Origin: Aquitalea aquatilis
GTDB taxonomy: Bacteria; Pseudomonadota; Gammaproteobacteria; Burkholderiales; Chromobacteriaceae
Length of the DNA: 64,000 nucleotides
Assembly (NCBI RefSeq): GCF_005155025.1
Contig: NZ_CP039731.1
Coordinates: forward strand, 1,488,001-1,552,000
Direction of reading: 5' to 3'
The notes under the pieces were generated by a model. That model was not told where the DNA came from. It saw only the letters and a list, made by a program, of their open reading frames with translations, and searched no databases. Positions 59,519 through 64,000 of the stretch are shown here, in pieces; the first letter of the stretch is position 1, and every line of letters starts with the position of its first letter. The position numbers were made by a program, and so were the translations under genes.

Positions 59519-60382
59519 TCAGTTGTCGATAACGACGCCTTCGCTCAGCGCAGTTTTCATTTTGCCGAGTGCCTTGGCCTCGATCTGGCGGATGCGCTCG
59601 GCAGAAACCCCGAACTCTGCAGCCAGCTCGTGCAAGGTGGCGCCGCCATCATCGGCCAGCCAGCGGGCTTCGACAATGCGACGGCTGCGGGCATCCAGCG
59701 ATGCCAGTGCGTATTCGATGCCTTCGGTTTGCAGATGGTCGAACGCTTTGCGTTCCAGCGCACGAGTCGGTTCGTGATGGGCGTCGGCCAGCCAGTCGAT
59801 GGGGGCAAAACCTTCATCGTCGCCATCGTCGGCCATCAGCGCGATATCCTGCCCGCTCATGCGGGTTTCCATTTCACGCACTTCTTCCGGCTTCACGCCA
59901 AGGTCTTCGGCGATTTGCCGGGCTTCGTTTTCACTCAGCGCAGAAAAACTGCTCTTCATGCTGCGCAGATTGAAAAACAGCTTGCGCTGCGGCTTGGTGG
60001 TGGCAATGCGCACCAGGCGCCAGTTGCGCAGGATGAATTCGTGAATTTCAGCCTTGATCCAGTGCACGGCAAAGGAAAACAGGCGTACGCCACGGCCCGG
60101 CTCGAAGCGTTTTACCGCTTTCATCAGGCCGATATTGCCTTCCTGGATCAGGTCGGCCTGTTGCAGGCCGTAGCCGGCATAACCACGCGAAATCGATACG
60201 ACAACGCGCAGATGTGACAGCACCATCTGGCGAGCGGCTTCCAGATCATTGTCTTGCTGGAAGCGGGTGGCCAGCTCGGTTTCCTGTTCGGGGGTCAGCA
60301 TGGGAACACTGTTCACCGCCTGGATGTATTGCTCCAGGCTGCCGCTGGACGACGGAACGGGCAAGGCAAATGTTGTGGTCAT
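59519..60382 (-). CDS. rpoH: Heat-shock sigma factor RpoH (sigma-32)
   Basis: Directs RNA polymerase to heat-shock promoters. It has 287 residues: region 1.2 (SLEQYIQAVNSVPMLTPEQE), region 2 (YGLQQADLIQEGNIGLMKAV, FSFAVHWIKAEIHEFILRNW), the RpoH box QRKLFFNLRSMKSS and region 4 helix-turn-helix (TLHELAAEFGVSAERIRQIE). The ribosome site AAGGAGG is very strong. A CIRCE operator lies upstream (separate entry), so HrcA probably controls it. Confidence 0.96.
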   Translation of the reverse strand: MTTTFALPVPSSSGSLEQYIQAVNSVPMLTPEQETELATRFQQDNDLEAARQMVLSHLRVVVSISRGYAGYGLQQADLIQEGNIGLMKAVKRFEPGRGVRLFSFAVHWIKAEIHEFILRNWRLVRIATTKPQRKLFFNLRSMKSSFSALSENEARQIAEDLGVKPEEVREMETRMSGQDIALMADDGDDEGFAPIDWLADAHHEPTRALERKAFDHLQTEGIEYALASLDARSRRIVEARWLADDGGATLHELAAEFGVSAERIRQIEAKALGKMKTALSEGVVIDN

Positions 60383-60413
60383 CAGTGTAACTACCTCCTT
60401 GGGTAGTGCTATG

Positions 60414-60440
60414 TTAGCACTCGTATATTGAGAGTGCTAG
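60414..60440. promoter_or_regulatory. CIRCE operator (HrcA site) upstream of rpoH
   Basis: TTAGCACTC-N9-GAGTGCTAG, i.e. the CIRCE consensus TTAGCACTC-N9-GAGTGCTAA with a single terminal mismatch and the exact 9-nt spacer. It is 31 nt from the rpoH start codon and overlaps where a promoter should be. HrcA bound here would repress rpoH until heat titrates the chaperonin. Confidence 0.93.
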
Positions 60441-60533
60441 CAAGCAAAGGTTCCAGCGTCAATGATTTTTCCTATCGGGCTGATAGCTTTTTCAGTGGAA
60501 AATCGCTGGGAATATTCTGCTGGTCGACATCGG

Positions 60534-60560
60534 CTGAATGTCACCATAAGCGACATTCAG
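60534..60560 (-). repeat. Inverted repeat downstream of ftsX
   Basis: CTGAATGTC (60534-60542) pairs with GACATTCAG (60552-60560) around a 9-nt loop, 24 nt after the ftsX stop on the minus strand. No T tract follows. It could be a Rho-dependent stop stabiliser or a protein site. Confidence 0.5.
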
Positions 60561-60583
60561 CCAGAAGTGAAAGGGAATGATTG

Positions 60584-61492
60584 TTAACGAGGTTGAATCT
60601 GCCGCAGGTGATGGTCGGAAGCCAGGCGGGCGCCCAGCATCGCCAGCAGGGCGGAAATGGCCAGCACAACAAGCAACTCGACAACGCTGAGGCCGCGTAA
60701 CTGCACGGCTTCGTTGTAAAGCTGGGCAAATTCGTGGATGGCGGGGTTGGCCGTCATTACCAGCCAGCTGGTCAGCCCCCATGCGGCCAGACCGGCAAGC
60801 AGGCCCTGCCACATGGCGTGGTACATGAAGGGGCGACGGATAAAGCTGTCCGGCGCGCCAATCAGCTTGGCCACTTCGATTTCATCGCGACGGGCCAGAA
60901 TCTGCATCCGTACCGCATTGTGGGTGACCAGAACCAGGGCAATGCCCAGTGCCGCGCCGAGAAACCAGGTCAGCTGTTTGCCCATCTCCACCATGCCGTA
61001 CAGGCGCTTGGCCCAGCGGGCATCGAACTGGGCGGTTTCCACCATGGGCAGGCCGGATAGTTCTTTTTGCAGCATTTCCAGTTCGTGGGGTTCCAGCGTC
61101 TTGGGGGTGACTACAAAGGCGTCTGGCAGCGGGTTGTCAGTCAGACCATCACTCAGTCCTGGCAGACCGTTGCGCTTTTCCAGATCGGACAGCGCCTGCT
61201 TCTTGCCGACGAAGCTGTAACTCTGAATGCGTGGGTGTTTGGTGAGGGTGCTGGAGACGGCGGCGAGGTCGGCTTCCTCGGCTGATTGCTCCATGAACAG
61301 GGTGATCTGTGGCGTGGCGGTGAGCCGGCCAGCCCATTCCTGGATGCTGCTTACCGTCAGATAAAGCGACAAGGGCAGGGCCAGCGCGATGGATAGCATC
61401 AACAAGGTGAGCAGGCTGCCGAACGGTTGGCGCAGGATCTTCACCAGCGCCTGTCTGGCGCTTTGCCAGTTCAGATAGAGAAAGTGTTTCAT
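60584..61492 (-). CDS. ftsX: Cell-division protein FtsX
   Basis: ABC-type membrane subunit that, with FtsE, controls septal peptidoglycan hydrolases. It has 302 residues: N-terminal membrane helix (LLTLLMLSIALALPLSLYLT), a periplasmic loop of about 110 residues, then three helices at the C-terminus. Its start overlaps the ftsE stop by 4 nt. Confidence 0.95.
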   Translation of the reverse strand: MKHFLYLNWQSARQALVKILRQPFGSLLTLLMLSIALALPLSLYLTVSSIQEWAGRLTATPQITLFMEQSAEEADLAAVSSTLTKHPRIQSYSFVGKKQALSDLEKRNGLPGLSDGLTDNPLPDAFVVTPKTLEPHELEMLQKELSGLPMVETAQFDARWAKRLYGMVEMGKQLTWFLGAALGIALVLVTHNAVRMQILARRDEIEVAKLIGAPDSFIRRPFMYHAMWQGLLAGLAAWGLTSWLVMTANPAIHEFAQLYNEAVQLRGLSVVELLVVLAISALLAMLGARLASDHHLRQIQPR

Positions 61493-62142
61493 GCGGCGAA
61501 CTGCCCTTCTTTCAACCGGATGATGCGACGTCCGTAGTCTTCCATCAGGGTTTCGTCATGGGCGGAAATCACCACGGTCACCCCAACCTGATGGAAGGAT
61601 TTGAACAGCTCCATGATGTCCAGCGCGTAAGCGCGGTCGAGGTTGGCTGATGGTTCATCTGCCAGCAGCAGGCTGGGGCGGTGCACCACGGCGCGGGCAA
61701 TGCACAAACGTTGCTGTTCGCCACCAGACAGGCGAATCGGCATGGATTTTTCTTTGGACAGCAGGCCAACCTTGTCCAGTGCGGCACGCACCCGGCGTGC
61801 GGCATCACGTCGATCGAAGCCGATGATGTCCAGCGGCAACATAACGTTATCGAAGACCGAGCGATCGAACAGCAGCTTGTGGTCCTGGAATACCATGCCG
61901 ATATGCTGGCGCACATAGGGAATCTGACTGCTGCGCAGCTTGGACAGATTCTGGCCGCTGACAATCACGCTGCCGCTGCTGGCGCGCTCGATGCCAGCCA
62001 CCAGCTTGAGTAAGGTAGATTTGCCGGCACCGGAATGGCCGGCCAAAAAAGCCATTTCACCAGTGTCGATGGTAAAGGAAAGATTCTTCAGGGCTTCGTT
62101 GCCACCGGGATAACGCTTGGTGACCTGGTCGAACTGAATCAT
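61489..62142 (-). CDS. ftsE: Cell-division ATP-binding protein FtsE
   Basis: ATPase of the FtsEX complex. It has 217 residues: Walker A LAGHSGAGKSTLLKLVAG, signature IRLSGGEQQRLCIARAVV, Walker B SLLLADEPSANLD, H-loop ISAHDETLM. The ATG at 62142 is chosen from several upstream in-frame Met codons because homologues start MIxFxxVTKRYPGG. Co-transcribed with ftsX; ftsY lies 112 nt upstream on the same strand. Confidence 0.96.
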   Translation of the reverse strand: MIQFDQVTKRYPGGNEALKNLSFTIDTGEMAFLAGHSGAGKSTLLKLVAGIERASSGSVIVSGQNLSKLRSSQIPYVRQHIGMVFQDHKLLFDRSVFDNVMLPLDIIGFDRRDAARRVRAALDKVGLLSKEKSMPIRLSGGEQQRLCIARAVVHRPSLLLADEPSANLDRAYALDIMELFKSFHQVGVTVVISAHDETLMEDYGRRIIRLKEGQFAA

Positions 62143-62254
62143 GCGCTGCATTCCCCTTGATCCTGAGCTGCAGGCCAGCGTATTCGCCAGGGCCTGCCGG
62201 GTGAGGTGTCGCCGGCAAGCAATCACCGGCGCGGGTCTCTATAAAGTGTGTCGA

Positions 62255-63373
62255 TCAGTCGAACAGGGCGTCGACATAATCCTTGCTGTTGAACGGGCGC
62301 AGATCGTCGATGCTTTCGCCCACACCGACAAACCGTAGCGGAATCGGCCGCTGCTTGGCAATGGCGGCAATCACACCACCCTTGGCGGTGCCATCCAGCT
62401 TGGTCAGAATCAGCCCGGTCAGGCCCAGGGCGTCATCGAATACCTTGACCTGGCTGATGGCGTTCTGGCCGATGTTGGCATCCAGCACCAGGATGATTTC
62501 ATGTGGCGCATCCGGCAGCGCTTTCTGGATGACGCGCTTTACCTTTTTGATTTCTTCCATCAGATGCAGCTGGGTCGGCAGGCGCCCCGCCGTATCCGCC
62601 AGTACGATGTCGATGCCACGGGCGGTAGCCGCCTGGATGGCATCAAAGCACACGGCAGCAGCGTCGCCACCTTGCTGGGCAATTACGGTGACATTGTTAC
62701 GTTCGCCCCAGGCCATCAGCTGTTCGCGCGCAGCTGCGCGGAAGGTATCGCCAGCAGCCAGCAGCACGCTCTTGCCTTGCTGCTGATAGTACTTGGCCAG
62801 CTTGCCAATCGAGGTGGTTTTCCCGGCACCATTCACCCCAGCCATCATGATGACAAAAGGCTTCTTGCCGCTGACATCCAGCGGCTTTTCCAGCGGGTGG
62901 ATCAGATCATTGAGCGAATCCTTGAGTGCGCCTTTCAGCTCACTGCCGTCTTTCAGGCCCTTCAGGCTGACGCGCTCGCGCACATCCTGCAGCAGGTGCA
63001 CCGTGGCATCCATGCCCATGTCGGCGGTCAGTAGTACGGTTTCCAGCTCTTCGTACAACTCCTCATCGATCTTGCCACCGCCAAACAGGCCAGCCAGCGA
63101 TTTGCCCAGTTTGTCACGGGTTTTGGACAGACCAGTCTTGAGGCGTTCGGTCCAGCTCTGCTTGCGTGCCGGCGGTTCTGCTGCGGCACTGACGGGGGGA
63201 GGAGTCGGGTTCTCCGGCGCGGGTACGGGCGCCTCAGGGATGTCGGGTGTAGCAAGCGGTGTGGCTTGCAAGGTGGCGGGAGCCGCCGCCGGGATGTCTG
63301 CCGGCTGGCTGGCTAGGGGTTCTGCAGCCGGGGTTTCAACCGGCTTTGGCTTTTTCTTGAAGAAACTGAACAT
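62255..63373 (-). CDS. ftsY: Signal-recognition-particle receptor FtsY
   Basis: GTPase that docks SRP-ribosome complexes at the inner membrane. It has 372 residues. A Pro/Ala/Glu-rich N-terminal A region (about 1-70) precedes a helical N domain and the G domain: GVNGAGKTTSIGKLAKYY, DTAGRLPTQLHLMEE, TKLDGTAKGGVIAAI. Gene order ftsY-ftsE-ftsX-rpoH on one strand is a conserved proteobacterial cluster, although the rpoH gene has its own promoter here. Confidence 0.97.
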   Translation of the reverse strand: MFSFFKKKPKPVETPAAEPLASQPADIPAAAPATLQATPLATPDIPEAPVPAPENPTPPPVSAAAEPPARKQSWTERLKTGLSKTRDKLGKSLAGLFGGGKIDEELYEELETVLLTADMGMDATVHLLQDVRERVSLKGLKDGSELKGALKDSLNDLIHPLEKPLDVSGKKPFVIMMAGVNGAGKTTSIGKLAKYYQQQGKSVLLAAGDTFRAAAREQLMAWGERNNVTVIAQQGGDAAAVCFDAIQAATARGIDIVLADTAGRLPTQLHLMEEIKKVKRVIQKALPDAPHEIILVLDANIGQNAISQVKVFDDALGLTGLILTKLDGTAKGGVIAAIAKQRPIPLRFVGVGESIDDLRPFNSKDYVDALFD

Positions 63374-64000
63374 GCGTCTGCGTAGTCAACGGTAGGCGAT
63401 AAATGGCTAAATTGTATCCTTAAATCAGCCACTGGGCAGAAACGATGGTGATGAAAGCCAAAGCCGGGCTGATTGGCCGTGGTGAAGGGCGTTGGCACTG
63501 TCGATTGGAGGAGGGCATTTAGCCTAACCAGCATGCCTATGCTGCTGCGCCCATGTCTGAAGGTGAAGGCAGGTCGCGGCTGCGGATGAGGTGAGTGGGT
63601 GAGTTTGCCAGTCACGTTGATTGGACGAGATGGTGTGCAAGCTGGGTGTTCTCAGGCTACGTCACCCGGCTAGGTGGCAAGCACCGTGTGCCACGGTGGT
63701 TTGTAATGGCATGGTTCCGCCGAAGCGGCATGCGCTGTTGATCAGGCTGATCAATCAAGCATTGTCATTGGGGCTATTTATCAAGCGATGGCTAATCGGC
63801 ATGCAGAAACCGGGTGTGTGTGCTTTGCTACCCACACGTCTATATAGAGCATAGAGGATGTGCCTGGCGCAGGCAGATTGGTAATGGCGCTGATGGGGCA
63901 TGTTGTGCTTGCCTGTGGCATGGCTACGCGGCGCTGTCTGCTTGTTGGTCCAGGGTCTTGTCTGGATACGCACTGTGACGGCGGGTGCGACACCTTTGAA
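63374..64000. other. Region upstream of ftsY without a supportable gene
   Basis: About 630 nt to the window edge. Short reading frames exist on both strands (the longest about 100 codons), but none has a ribosome site, a family motif or steady codon usage. The sequence is slightly less GC-rich than the genes and includes a CTATATAG palindrome near 63840. It should contain the ftsY promoter. Remains of a decayed gene, or the end of one lying beyond the edge, are possible. Confidence 0.5.

Overview
The window is a dense, GC-rich stretch of bacterial chromosome holding about 62 protein genes, six tRNA genes and one riboswitch. Gene families and gene order suggest a betaproteobacterium of the Neisseriales, probably Chromobacteriaceae (Chromobacterium/Aquitalea/Vogesella-like). 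The supporting blocks are dprA-LysM facing def-fmt-htpX-rsmB-DUF4390-ntrYX, pdxA-surA-lptD facing amgK-murU, a Neisseriales-type gshA, and PglL-type oligosaccharyltransferases. This placement is inferred from recognised families; no database search was run. I saw no insertion sequence, prophage or CRISPR array.

Layout. 0-5.5 kb: glutathione synthesis (gshA, gshB) with a secreted LprI-type protein between them, then dgkA and small membrane proteins. 5.8-11 kb (mostly minus): topA, smg, dprA and a LysM protein. 11-18.7 kb (plus): def, fmt, htpX, rsmB, DUF4390, ntrY and ntrX; this NtrX has lost the parts needed to activate sigma-54. 18.8-23.7 kb: moeB, a thioredoxin-like protein, fadM, a TonB-type protein, dps, yggU, fxsA and cutA. 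23.75-24.38 kb: one promoter, six tRNA-Lys genes in three UUU/CUU pairs, one terminator. 24.4-33.3 kb: small exported proteins, pyrE, xthA, hydrolases, a sulfurtransferase, a HIT protein, a PaeA/YtfL-type transporter, a His-rich exported peptide and a GST. 33.3-37.2 kb: a 1280-residue flavin/iron-sulfur oxidoreductase.

37.3-48.9 kb: pdxA-surA-lptD (outer-membrane biogenesis) diverges from amgK-murU (cell-wall sugar recycling), followed by ruvC, a UbiA-type prenyltransferase and ruvA. ribB then lies on the minus strand behind an FMN riboswitch, back to back with ruvB. 48.9-54.6 kb: a membrane protein, an AT-richer outer-membrane barrel protein, proB, a PilZ-like protein and bioA. 54.7-59.5 kb is a type IV pilin glycosylation island: a sigma-54 promoter, two tandem pilins, a hairpin touching the next start codon, and two PglL-like oligosaccharyltransferases of different base composition. 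59.5-63.4 kb (minus): rpoH under a CIRCE operator, then ftsX, ftsE and ftsY. The last 0.6 kb has no gene I can support.

The most interesting points are the two-pilin/two-ligase island with its hairpin-start junction, CIRCE control of rpoH, the degenerate NtrX, the tRNA-Lys array, and the two-domain putative lysozyme inhibitor inside the glutathione operon.
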